From assembly GCF_025370935.1 (NCBI RefSeq), contig NC_133473.1, positions 7,125,427-7,189,426 of the forward strand: 64,000 nt of DNA, read 5' to 3'. The position numbers were made by a program, and so were the translations under genes. Positions 53,471-64,000 of this stretch are shown in pieces. The notes below the pieces were generated by a model. It was given only the letters and a program-made list of their open reading frames with translations. It was not told the DNA's origin and ran no database searches. The DNA is from Choristoneura fumiferana (taxonomy: Eukaryota; Arthropoda; Insecta; Lepidoptera; Tortricidae). Every line of letters begins with the position of its first letter. Positions within the stretch are counted from its first letter, which is position 1.

Positions 53471-56349
53471 CGCTTACCCCCTGACCCCGCGCTGCCCCGA
53501 CTTACTTTATACCTCTAAAAAGTTGGTGTATAAAATTACCCTATGCGGCCTACCTACAGAATAAACCTTGATGAGCCTTTTACGTCATTTAGTGGCATAC
53601 AAATTATTGTGATCATGATCAAGTCGGTTTCTAGCTGTGGCACTCGATTGGTCTCGTTCATCACTTAGACAGTATCTTGTAATACGTCGTGATCTAATGG
53701 GCCATCGTTAGCTTATTCGTCAATTTGGTTTGGAAACACCCTGCAAATTTAAGAGTAGGTATAGTCAACGTCATAAAAAAATCGGTTTCAGTCGGTACAC
53801 AATTTCGTATGGCTTTTTAAACTTGACGTTAAAATAACAAGGTACAAAAGTGATCACTTATTTACGACATTGACTGTACCTAAGTGTAGTTTGGCAACTA
53901 AGAAAGAAGAAAAAAAACAAATATTCGCGACATTTAAGATTAAAAAAAAATGAGGAAAACGGAAACGGAGACAACTTGTCACGAAATGGTCCCAACTCAG
54001 CATGATATCGGCCTTGCAACCGACGCTTAGTTCTATGTAAACTATTGAAGCCCACCATTTATTTTGTAAATGCTTTCCGAAATAACGTTAAGGTAAAGGT
54101 ACCTTGAATCATTTATCACTTTATTTGGCACGATCGTGTCTAAATTCCAATCCACTCAAACTGCACTAGACCAGTAAAAAATGTCTCAAAAAACTTGGTC
54201 AAGTGCATCTAGCCACGCGCAGTATAGGGTTCAGCATATTTTAAGAATGCAGCAAAATATTCAATGATGAACTACACTATACCTTTGACAAGTTCGTATG
54301 TGACACTGGGTAGAAACCTGTTGCAGTAAGCATTTCCCGCGCTTCTCAAAATTTTTTATTTGCATCTGGCAGCAGAGACTCCCTGCGACAAGGTTCTACC
54401 GAGTGAATTTACCTTACTTCTCCCCTAAAACCTTGCATTGTTTGGTGGTAGTACAGTATATTGTATGTAATGGAGTTTCATTGACTTCTACTCTGTATTA
54501 CATAAACATGGCACAGTCGGTAGGATCTATGTCGGTGTACGGACACTTAATGTAGGTATAGAGTATAACATATAGAGCCCTTTCACCTCTTGCACATTAA
54601 ACATATAATAATATGACATATTTAAGTGTTTATAAGTAAAGAACGCCTTTGCCCAGCAGTACGATGCTAATCCAGACAGGCACCATTGCTAGACGTGTTT
54701 AATGTGGTTAAATTCTTAGAGAGCTGGACTACTGAAATTGTCCACAATACTGCACATAATATTGACTTATTTATTTTGTGGTGATGGTGTTTTTACCGTG
54801 CTACTTGCTACTTTACATTGCACACAGTAAACTAACTGTTTATCAGAAATGTTCTCTTTGAAGTTTTATATTTCACAAACGCATCCACGAATACAAATAC
54901 AAAAAATACAAAATAATACAAAATAATTTATTTCACCAAAAGAGATAATTGTATATACAACTTAGTAATCCGTCAGAGGCTAAACTAGGCTAAGCCTGTA
55001 TCTTGGCCCTATGCGAGTGCGGTTGACAAAAGTAGGTAGATAAGAGAATCATAATTAATATTATATTTTGTACATAATTTTATGATGTAGAGTGAGTGAT
55101 TTTATGGTTTAGACTAAACCTCGTTTTTAATATTACCAGTAGACCAAAAAGATACAAATGTTCATGATGATAAAAAATGTTGTGGTTACGCATTAAATAT
55201 AAGCCATAGATACAAATTGAAATAAATATGTGTGCTCGCATGTTTAGTGAGTGTGTGTGTGCATGTATGAAACAATTCCCACAGACCAACAATATTTTTG
55301 AAAGACTTATCAAACGTCACTTCACTTCGTGAATCTACATAAGATAAAACACTTTATGTACGAGTAAATGTAGGGGAAGTAGAGCAACTCCAATTTTTTT
55401 GAGTCTCTTTCTGATCTAAACCGTAGGTAAACGGACACGGTGAAACTAAAAAAACTCCGTTTTGTTTTTCCTATATCGACTACGGAACACTAAAAAGCCG
55501 TCACACGACACGACGCGGCTAAAAGATTAAATGGAATGCAGCCATTCTTCTGCATCCGTATTTATACACGGAGTCTCGGACATATTAGGGCAGTATCGAG
55601 CGGGTGAACGTTAGGTGATTTACATCGCAGCCTTCGTAATTCGTTGCCCTGACGGACGTTCAGTATAAATCAACGTTGGGCCCCCACTAACCGGACATTT
55701 ATCTCGGCTCTACGATAAAAAACCTCGATACCCAAGGATTGAAAACATTGCACGCCTAAGCGAATGCATCGATGTGATTATTTTAGTCTGGAAAATTGTC
55801 TCCATGAGTTATCGGGCGTTTTGTTTTGTTAGACAATGGCGCCCTTAAAGCTGTAGTATAATCTTAGTCTTTGAATCTTTGTTTCATTGACAAAATAAAA
55901 AATACGTGTCCCTTATTTTCTGATACTTACTCGTAGTCGTAATCTAACTGACGAACTAATTAATAGTAGATTATTGTCGTGGCCTGGAAGTAGGCAATTG
56001 CTGCGAGTCCATTTAACTAATACAAAGCCAGCAATTGCTATTCCAGCCGAGACTAATATAAAGCTTTTCTCAAAAATGGTAAATAATTCTGAAATAGAAT
56101 GAACTTTTTCTCAAAATATATTATAAAATTTAATTTTATTCCAATATTTTTCTTATGCTTTCCCGCCTTTTTTCATTAAAAATAAACTGCAGGTGTATTT
56201 TTCCACCGAAAACACCACAAGCTATTTCAGACCCAATAGAAAAAGTCCAGAGTTCCAACAAAATATCTGATACCGGCCATTAGACTTGGCTGTACACGAC
56301 TTGTGCCAACATTTCCATGGCCTTTTTAACTTTAAAAAAAAATGTGACT
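53471..56349. other. No gene seen; retroposon tail and GC patch
   Basis: 54890-55030 resembles a retroposon 3' tail (ACAAAATAATTTATTTCACC, GGCTAAGCCTGTATCTTGG, also seen near 48390). 55500-55700 is locally CpG-richer (CACACGACACGACGCGGC) without a supported frame. The rest is AT-rich and unassigned. Confidence 0.4.
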
Positions 56350-56399
56350 GATTGCAGGCGCGCTAAATTCATTATTGTCGAGCTAGCGCGCCTGCAATC
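56350..56399. repeat. GC-rich hairpin, perfect 15-bp stem
   Basis: GATTGCAGGCGCGCT (56350-56364) and AGCGCGCCTGCAATC (56385-56399) pair perfectly around a 20-base loop, in an AT-rich setting. Not a member of the MITE families seen elsewhere here. Confidence 0.85.
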
Positions 56400-57202
56400 T
56401 TTTTAACTTTTTAATTTTTCGCTGACCATAAACTATGCACTTCACCTTCTGATATGTAAAGAATAATGTCAACTTTTACGGACATTTTTGAGAAAAACAA
56501 TATTTTTGTACCCAAGAAACTGCCCAATTCGATTAGGAAGGTACTTATACTTACGAGTACGTTTAGTATGACGCGGTTACGGATAGGTTAAGAAACGACA
56601 AGTTGTTTATTACATCAGTTCACGAAAAGTAGGTCACAACCAAGTTTAAAAAACATTTTCGATGAAAGGCGGATGTTTTGAAATATGTATCTTTGGCTCG
56701 TCTTTTGTGTTCATTGAATAATGTTATTAATTTGCGTTACTCTTTGTAGTAAACTTATCCTGAAATTGAAAATTAATCAGCTAATTGAGCTCTCAGCCTC
56801 GGGCAGATAACCAGAACACGTTCAACAACAAAGTGAGCGGCTGAAAACCCGAAAGCTTTTGTTTTCAAGTTTTTACAATCAACTTAAGATTATGATTCAT
56901 TGTGAATATATTTCATGGCCGTAGCGCGATTTAAATAACGCAAAAAGATTGCGAAATGGAGTATAATATTCATGGAACGGCATAATTTAATTCCGGTGAC
57001 AGTCTGCGAGAAGCCAGGTCTCGCTGGAGATTAGGGGTTTGTCTCAAAAATGTGTAATACAGGGAAAATGCTTAATAGGAAATTATGGAGTCAGGGAAGC
57101 GTCTTGGTGCTGTTTACGTCAATATTACTTTTAATAAATTACTATGGGTCCCATGATTTGTGAAATTTCTTATTAGGATTGAATAGGAAGGGTACAATAA
57201 AG

Positions 57203-57257
57203 TATAAACTGTGTGACTAATTACAGATATTTATCTGTAATTGTCACACAGTTTATA
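57203..57257. repeat. Tight hairpin, 26-bp stem with one bulge
   Basis: TATAAACTGTGTGAC (57203-57217) pairs with GTCACACAGTTTATA (57243-57257) and AATTACAGATA (57219-57229) with TATCTGTAATT (57232-57242). Only a bulged T at 57218 and a two-base loop are unpaired. Confidence 0.88.
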
Positions 57258-57491
57258 ACCGGAATTACCTAACAGATATACACATGTACTGAATATGTTT
57301 TGCCACCGTTTGTTCTGCAGGGAAAGTTCGTATTATCTTGCATTCTCTACTAGCTTACCTACGAACTTATCCGACCAAATACGATGAAAAAACCATTATT
57401 CACTGGTTCCGTAATGCAGAAAATGTAAAGTTCCTGCGCGATGCAGATAAACAAATGATTAGTGGACAAAGTCGCGGGCTATAACTAGTCA

Positions 57492-57981
57492 CTAATAAAC
57501 GTCAAAGTCAAGAGGCTCCATTATTATAATCAGTTCTCGCCGCAGCCGATTGAGAACCGTCAGAAAAGGGTTGGCACCGACATGACGTTTACAGGTTAAC
57601 CCAATTAACTTGTTTGTTACTTGACTCGATCGGTTAACTTCCTTATTTGATCGTCTATTTTGAAGGATTTTGACACACTTTGTGAAGCCTTCTGTCTTTA
57701 TTATTTGCCTTTTTGCTTTATCGAAGTTGAACAAAAAGTTTTCAAGTCCTTTGGGTCGGATGAGAGTTCCAGTCTTTCATTTTGCGATTGACCGTTACAG
57801 CTACAAGTTGTGTACTTCCCGAAACATTATGAACATTAAAAGGTTCGATCTTGAGCCCTGAAACTTTTTGATGAGGTACACGGGAAGCTATTATTGCAAT
57901 AAGATCATCAGAATTCTTGGGAGTTTTGAGAATGAATACATCATCTTCTTTGCTCATATCCACTTTTAAAAATAAACTCAA
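57492..57981 (-). pseudogene. Possible decayed gene fragment, unrecognised
   Basis: Two adjacent minus-strand frames (57981-57742 and 57734-57492) have protein-like composition (for example KEDDVFILKTPKNSDDLIAI and NKLIGLTCKRHVGANPF) and would join by a frameshift near 57740. No domain recognised and no splice sites that make a model. It could be a transposon or gene relic, or chance. Confidence 0.2.
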
Positions 57982-58099
57982 GGGGATTCATAAAAGGGGA
58001 AGTTTTCAAGACTTGTGTTTGTCGTCGTGCTTTGTGTGCAAATCCGAATCGTTATTGGCTGGGTTTTAATTTATGATATTAGTCATTCTTGGCTTGTTG

Positions 58100-58325
58100 A
58101 AGTGGCAATGGCAGGACATTTAGCACGGAGAACAGATGGCCGTTGGGACCGAAAAGTTCTCGAGTGGAGACCGTGGATGAGCAAGCGCAGCGTAGGACGT
58201 CCACCAAGGAGATGGACGGATGACCTGGTTAAAGTCGCGGGTTCACGGTGAATGCGAACCGCTGCCAACCGAAGCAACTGGAGGTCTATGGGAGAGACCT
58301 ATGTCCAACAGTGGATGATGATTAA
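58100..58325 (+). mobile_element. 3' end of an RTE-type LINE
   Basis: The frame GHLARRTDGRWDRKVLEWRP then KRSVGRPPRRWTDDLVKVAG, a stop, and GETYVQQWMM, ending in a GATGATGATT tail. It is the clearest of the three RTE tails in the window; 5'-truncated and with in-frame stops. Confidence 0.75.
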
Positions 58326-59460
58326 TTCTTAGAACCGGTTCGCACTGATATGTTTCTGGTATTTTATGCGACAGATATGAGTAGCTTATCAGAGAATAAA
58401 TCAGGGATGTAAAAGTATAATTACGTTGACTGCGTCTACACCATATCTACATCCAACTACTCCAGCTTGTTGTCTAACTTGTGAGTTTCATTTCAATACA
58501 AAAGCGGAGCGTTTGTGGTTCAAAACTGAAAGACCGTAGTCAAAATCGAATTGTTTAACTTACTTAATCCACCGACAGCAAACGTTCTCGCGAATTAGAT
58601 TGAGATATAACACTGATTCCTGCCATCCTTCAATTGATCGTAGTTGGCGTCTCGAACGAATATTAGATTTCCGTAAAATGATTTAAAATTTCCGTGTTTT
58701 CCACCATCTGCGTTTTATCCGGATTTACTGCATTACTATCAGACGTTCGCTTATTTAATTTATATTTTATTTTATTGCCCAGACGCTTTGAAGTACGGAT
58801 GGTGGAGTTTTATTGGTGAAGATGTTCTGGTGAAATGAAACTGCAAGAGTTGTGAATGGAATTTATTTTGTTCATGTACAATTTGATCTGGTCATGAGAT
58901 GACCTTATTGTTTTTAGTGTCTTTATTAGGACTTTTAATTCATAGATTACGAGTTAAAATTCATAAGGACACCGTCAAACCGAGGTCAAATCGTTTGATG
59001 TCTGACCTTTATAATGATTTTCTTGTTATAATACCTACGATGACGTTTTCTGTAAAAAAAAAAAAAGTTTTCGTTACGTTACGTTTAAAATTATCGAATG
59101 ACAAGTGTTTTAAAAATGTTTAATGGAAATGATTAAATTCCACTGATATTATCTATTTATCAGTAATTTATAGTAGGTATGTTTTAATGTTTATTTGTTC
59201 ACAAAAGGTACATTATTTCACATGAATAATTCTCTCAAGTCCTAAGTATAGCATATCCTCTGTGGCTACAGACATCTGGGGTTCGGAGGCCTGGTGATCT
59301 GATATACAGGTTTCCCCTAGTTCAGGCACCAGTCTCCACCGCACAAGTCTTTATCTAATGCAACTTTAATGTATTGAGTTCATTTGTCTATTGTATTACT
59401 GGAATGTGGTGGAGTAAATAAATGCTTTAGTATTACCTATTATTATTATTTCTCAAAGGT
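58326..59460. other. No gene seen
   Basis: AT-rich; the open frame at 58899-59123 is low complexity. Only an ATT-repeat end around 59440 is notable. Confidence 0.4.
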
Positions 59461-59506
59461 TGACTGGTAGAGAACCCTCAAAGGGATAAGTTCGCCTTTG
59501 AACATA

Positions 59507-61228
59507 CAGTGGTGGTCATGTAATTAAGAACGATTTGAAGTTCCAGATTATTTTTATACTAAATCATTCATGTGTAGTCGTGGAATCCTTCTTAGAAGTA
59601 ACTAGTTACGTTATGAAACAGCCACATGAATAGAGCAAACGGATAAGAATAAAGAATAAAATTGCTGTCATTTTTTTTACAAATTTTGTGTTATTTTCTT
59701 TAGTAACAAATTAAAATAGTAATGAAGCTGGACAAATAATTAAGAACGATTTATTGAACTGTTCGAAAGTTTTTTTATTTGAAACTTAGATTAACTAAAT
59801 CACACTAACGTGAAGTTTGTACACAAAAAAAGCAATGTAATACATTTTAACTAAAATATAGTTAGTAGCATGTCCACGGCTTTTTATTACTGCCTTACAC
59901 CGGCGAGCATTGAATCTATCAATTTTGACATTTCGCGAGAGAGATAGAGTTCCATTCTTCTAAGAATACGTCATACAGTTCTCTTAAATTGCCACACTGT
60001 CGATTTGAAACTTTTCTTGACTTCGCACCAAAGATGCTCTATTGGGTTAAGATCGGGGCTGTTGGCTGGCCAATCTAAGACAGAAACTGATTGCGATGTG
60101 AGGAATTATCCTTAACGGTACAAGCAGTATGCTTGGGATCATTGTCGTGCTGGAATGTCCAAATAACCGGAAGCACGCCTTCTGCATATGGTAACATTGT
60201 TTTTCCAGTATGTTTTTGTATTTAATTGATCCATGTTTCCTTCTATCAGCCTAACAGGTCCAACACCATGTCCAGAAAAACATCCCCAAATTTTACATTT
60301 CCCCCGCCATGCTTTAAAGTCACTTTTGTGTACTTGGGTCGAATGCTTTATTTGGAGGCCGTCTTACATATCGTTTGCCATCAGAACATACCCTATTTAT
60401 TTTGTCTCGTCAGAAAAAAGAACGTTTTCCACTGTCTGACTGTCCAGTTTTCATATCTTCTTGCAAATGCAAGCGGGCTTGCCTATGACACCGTTTCAAC
60501 ATAGGCACCTTCCTTGCTATCCTTCCGTGCAACTTTTCTTCTACCAAACGCCTTCGAATAGTGCGTGCCGAGATTGCTGAAGGGTTGTTTTCGCCAAAAT
60601 ATTCTTTTCTCAACTCATTAGACCCTTTAAAAGGATTTTGTTTTGCCAAACGAACGATATTTCGATCATCTCGACGAGATGACTTTCTTTTTAGGTACAC
60701 GCGGAACATTTGAAGTAGTTTGATACGTGGCAAAATGCTTTATGGCGTGGAAACCATAGTTTTTGAACATTGCAGATGATCGGCTATGTGTTTATACGAC
60801 CAATTCTTGTCGCGAAGTTTTAGTATTACTTCTCTTGTAGATTTATCACAACTTTATTTTTCCCATTGTTTTTATATGAAGCAATCGCCTTTAAGACTAT
60901 ACGGCACTAAATGGCGCCAAAGTTATTCGAATAATAACCTAAAACCACAAGCGGCGGTCCGTTCTCTATTTAAATTTGAATAAAAAAATAAACTATTCAG
61001 CGTTCTTAATTATATGACCAGCCAGTAAGTAGTAATACTAGGTTTAGATGTAATGTATAAAGTTTATCTATTTATTTTAGCCATTATATGTATAAATGAT
61101 TTACCGCTAGTACGGAAAAGTTTTACGATACCGAGAGAAGTACAAAAATATACATGCAGTTAGTAACACTTGTCAGTTTGAAAAAATCTTCTCTATAAAA
61201 AATCGTTCTTAATTATATGACCACACTG
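59507..61228 (-). mobile_element. Tc1-like transposon with IR/DR ends, 1722 bp
   Basis: Ends CAGTGGTGGTCATGTAATTA and TAATTATATGACCACACTG, flanked by TA on both sides (59505-59506, 61229-61230). The repeated core AATTAAGAACGATTT occurs at each tip and again inside each end (near 59738 and, reversed, near 60998-61018), giving two direct repeats per inverted repeat as in Sleeping Beauty-type elements. The interior carries a broken transposase on the minus strand. The size is normal for Tc1 elements. Confidence 0.92.
59880..60870 (-). pseudogene. Tc1-like transposase, broken
   Basis: On the minus strand: a helix-turn-helix region in 60733-60410 (SSRRDDRNIVRLAKQNPF, ISARTIRRRLVEEKLHGR), then the first catalytic Asp in LFSDET near 60410, the GGGNV..WGCFSGHGVGP block near 60300, the second Asp in FQHDNDPKHTA near 60145, and the catalytic Glu in SPDLNPIEHLW near 60040. 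The triad of the DDE family is therefore visible, but stops and frame changes occur between the blocks. The copy is not autonomous. Confidence 0.88.
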
Positions 61229-61324
61229 TATATTTCCATTTGTTTTATCTGTGTTTGTTTACTTATTTTGTACAATAAAGAGTTTACATACATACATACA
61301 TTATTCTTAAACCTAAACATTGAA

Positions 61325-61533
61325 TCCTTACAAGGAAAACTATAACGGTTAAGTTTTCTTGGAAATTATTAGTGGTATAAGAGTAGATAGCAGCCTAAAG
61401 TATAAAATATACCTAAACTTGGAATATTCTGTACAAAATACGAAATCCTTAGAAAAATATTATTTAATTTTTTCGTAATGGCTACGGAACCCTATTACGG
61501 GCGTGTCCGACATGCTCTTGGCCAGTTTTTTCA
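61325..61533 (+). repeat. Interspersed repeat, 3' part of the 16163-16797 family
   Basis: ACAAGGAAAACTATAACGGT through TAATGGCTACGGAACCC and GTCCGACATGCTCTTGGCC, colinear with about 16590-16797. 5'-truncated. Confidence 0.78.
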
Positions 61534-63638
61534 TAGCTCTAAATATATACCTACCTCTCCACGCCTTTCCGTATCTTCCTAGCAAAATTTCACCACAATA
61601 TTGAAGTGATAAATTTAATAGCGGCTATACAATAGCTCAAGGTGCTCAACGTGCAATATTGTGTTGTTACGTTGTTTATTGCCAGAGCACAATTATATAT
61701 TTCCAAGCGCGCCACCGGGCCGTTTTAATTTTCCGCCATCCTCAAAATTTATGCGTTTCGAATGGAGTCTATTTTTATGAGTTTTAATTTTAACGCCCTT
61801 TGACCGCCGGCTATTTGCTGATTTGCTGAGTCTGACAGAATAAAAATTGTATCTTCTTTTATGAAACGAAAATGCTTTGCCACATTTTACCTTTATTGAA
61901 TGAAAATACTATGTATTTTTGATAGAATTATGTATAATAAAGTGAAATGTTGAAAATACAATCCTTAATTCTTGTAAGTATCGAATGTTGGACGCAAACA
62001 AATAAAATCTGTAACGATTCCCTAAAGTACACTAAATGTTTATACAACGCCCGTCGCGTTCCTAGGATTGCGCGGGAAATATTTTTAAATTTGGAACAAT
62101 ATGGTGGACAGCGGGTTGCCATAAATCTAAAGATGCCGTAATGCGAGAATACATGGCTGGAATTATTTATGAAGGGTAACACTTTTAGGACCAGATCAAA
62201 TCGGAAACGTAAATATTGTTTAATAAACGGTCGTGTTTATAACTGCGTGAAATAAAAAATTGCCACTAAGAGTCCTGTATCAATCAACGTGTATATGTTG
62301 AGTTTGAAATTGTAATAAGTTCTTGGAATATCTATCTTTATTTGTAATGGGTAGGTATAAGCCCTTATTAAAAATAAAGGGTGTTTTTAAAACCACTTTT
62401 GAAAGTATTGCTGCATAGCTTTATTGAACAAAATTTCAAAAGCTTTTAATCCCGAAGCGGTAGATTTCGAGACAGCTATTCTTGGCAAGGTTCGAGTACT
62501 GTCTCGACTCTTGCCGTTTACCTTTAATGGATTGCGTCGTAACAAATTATGACAGAATAAAAGTTAAAACAGAAAAAATGAAAAACAAACTTTTTATTTA
62601 ATGCTCTTAAAAGAAGAAATACTTTATAGTTTAGGTTATCCAAAACCATCAATAATTGATTAAGTACTTACCTACCTACATAACACGTTTTATATTATGA
62701 TAAAAAACTTGGCGCGAGATTATACTTGGGTGCCTACGTACTCGTAGTAGTATTTAATTAGACAAAGGTTGTGTAAAACTCGTGTCAAGTTTTTATATTA
62801 TATATGTAAATTGTTCTACATAATTATAACAAGAAAATATAGCTTTAATTTAATGTTTAGACTCAACAGAGCATTTTCTAGGGCTTACTTTCACAGGGCG
62901 TGCCTTCAAAAATCGGTTCACACTAGGACGTAAATGAACTGACTAAATAATTTGCTATTCATGAGTTTCACACGGAAAAACTAAGGAATATACATATGCA
63001 CAAGGAGCAGGGTAAATATAATGCCACAGAGGATGTCAAACTTTTCTCAAAGCTGTAGCATCGTGAAGTGAGCCCTTGTTGTTGTAAGCCCCTTCATGTT
63101 CTGTAGCTGCAGGCTCCCTGCCAGAAGTGACATTGCCGACAATGCAATCGCATTAGTGCATCATTAACGGAATTGATCTGAGACGCACGATTGTGAAAAT
63201 GTAGTACTTACTTTTATACTTACGGTGGGTAAAATGTATGCTAGTAAAATTCTGTGCTGTTAAACGAGCTATATTTATATGTAACTAATACTACTAGGTG
63301 CCTTTCTAGGTTACTTTTATGTAAAATGAAATTATTACAATTGTTGTTATGCAAATAATTCATTACACACCACCCACTACTACGAAAATGAAAGGGTAGG
63401 TTTATGTAAAAAAAATATAATTTAATTTTTTCAGCTTTCATTGTCGCCAGGGGATCTCGCGGCGGATGGGTGCACTGTACAGTTTTATAAATGAAATGAA
63501 AATGTTTATATATATATATACAAAAAATACAGAAAGAGTAGAAATACAAAAATTGAAAACAAAAATATATAAAATTTAATATATATGTGAACGAAAAGTT
63601 TCCGCCTCAGCATAAATGCGGACTCCTGTGTGATGGAG
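61534..63638. other. No gene seen
   Basis: AT-rich. Short frames have no splice or homology support. 63490-63600 is very AT-rich with (TA)n words and could be the 3' UTR end of the candidate minus-strand exon at 63639-63692. Confidence 0.4.
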
Positions 63639-63692
63639 TCAGCTCAGCGCTGGTCTTCCGGCGAGACCATTTTCATCGGTTACTGCGAAAGC
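63639..63692 (-). CDS. Possible last coding exon of an unknown minus-strand gene
   Basis: A good acceptor (TTTCGTTTCAG, ending at 63693) is followed on the minus strand by an open stretch AFAVTDENGLAGRPALS then TGA at 63641-63639. The local composition is GC-richer than the surroundings and an AT-rich tail follows. The rest of such a gene would lie right of 64000. The frame is chosen because the other two stop sooner. Speculative. Confidence 0.22.
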   Translation of the reverse strand, partial: AFAVTDENGLAGRPALS

Positions 63693-64000
63693 CTGAAACG
63701 AAATGATACAATTTTAAAATTGAAAGAACTCGCTCTGAGAAGAACGGACTGAAGTGTACATCGACTGGATACACTTAAATGTGTGTTGGTGAGATTTCGT
63801 ATCCTTTCTGTTCTTTTCGTAGCCTTTTCAAACTGAGCATTCATCGACACACTATAGCTACTTAAAAGTCATTAAGTATTATTATTTATTTAATCATACT
63901 CCGATAAACCATTGACTGGTCGTGTAAGTGCGAGTGACGGGCGATGGGTACTCAAGTCAAGTGGAATTGCCTTGATCCCTCTACTGGATGATTTGACTGC

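Larger units (their letters stand above)
59461..61305 (+). mobile_element. LINE 3' tail split by the Tc1-like element
   Basis: CAAAGGGATAAGTTCGCCTT (59479 on) resumes after the transposon as TTTCCATTTG...TGTACAATAAAGAGTTTACA and a (CATA)n end at about 61303. It is the same tail family as 15721-15850. The transposon divides it at a TA. Confidence 0.78.

Noticed and set aside
1..64000. CRISPR array, operon, integron or other prokaryotic system
   Set aside because: No regularly spaced repeats and no bacterial-type genes; the introns and repeat families are those of an insect genome.

Overview
The window looks like an assembled contig from a moth or butterfly (Lepidoptera). This is inferred from the AT-rich, repeat-dense sequence, small exons with GT-AG introns, scattered TTAGG-like words, and many families of retroposon and MITE familiar from lepidopteran genomes. 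No bacterial, CRISPR or operon features are present. One 100-base N gap (25842-25941) and a single N (24430) mark it as a draft assembly.

Layout. (1) 1-4345, minus: a non-LTR retrotransposon with intact ORF1 and an ORF2 that stays open to the window edge. (2) 4346-5272: two copies of a ~420 bp segment exactly 500 bp apart. (3) 6471-15243, minus: a complete 11-exon cytochrome P450 of the CYP4 type. Joining the exons by their GT-AG sites gives a 494-residue protein with every diagnostic P450 motif; its introns hold several repeats. (4) 15.7-28 kb: a transposon-rich stretch without host genes. It holds two head-to-head remnants of a reverse-transcriptase family, several TIR elements, a hAT-type element nested inside another (both with exact 8-bp target duplications), the N gap, and a three-level nest. 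(5) 28993-35608, plus: the first three coding exons of a LIM-only muscle protein of the limpet/FHL type, which runs on past exon 3; no further LIM exon was seen up to 64 kb. (6) 39.9-44.2 kb, minus: a frameshifted Ty3/Gypsy LTR retrotransposon. (7) 44813-46140, plus: a complete three-exon gene for mitochondrial ribosomal protein bL27m (mRpL27), probably nested in a long limpet intron. (8) 46.4-64 kb: mostly repeats (tRNA-derived SINEs, hAT, TA-flanked and palindromic MITEs, RTE-type LINE tails), a Tc1-like transposon with doubled terminal repeats inserted in an older LINE tail, one candidate small secreted peptide, two clean hairpins, and a possible last exon of an unknown minus-strand gene at 63.64 kb.

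The three recognised host genes are unrelated in function: a membrane-bound microsomal P450 monooxygenase, a sarcomere/cytoskeletal LIM adaptor, and a mitochondrial large-subunit ribosomal protein. I found no convincing new multi-gene system. The most informative structure is the layered insertion history of the mobile elements and the complete CYP4 and mRpL27 gene models.
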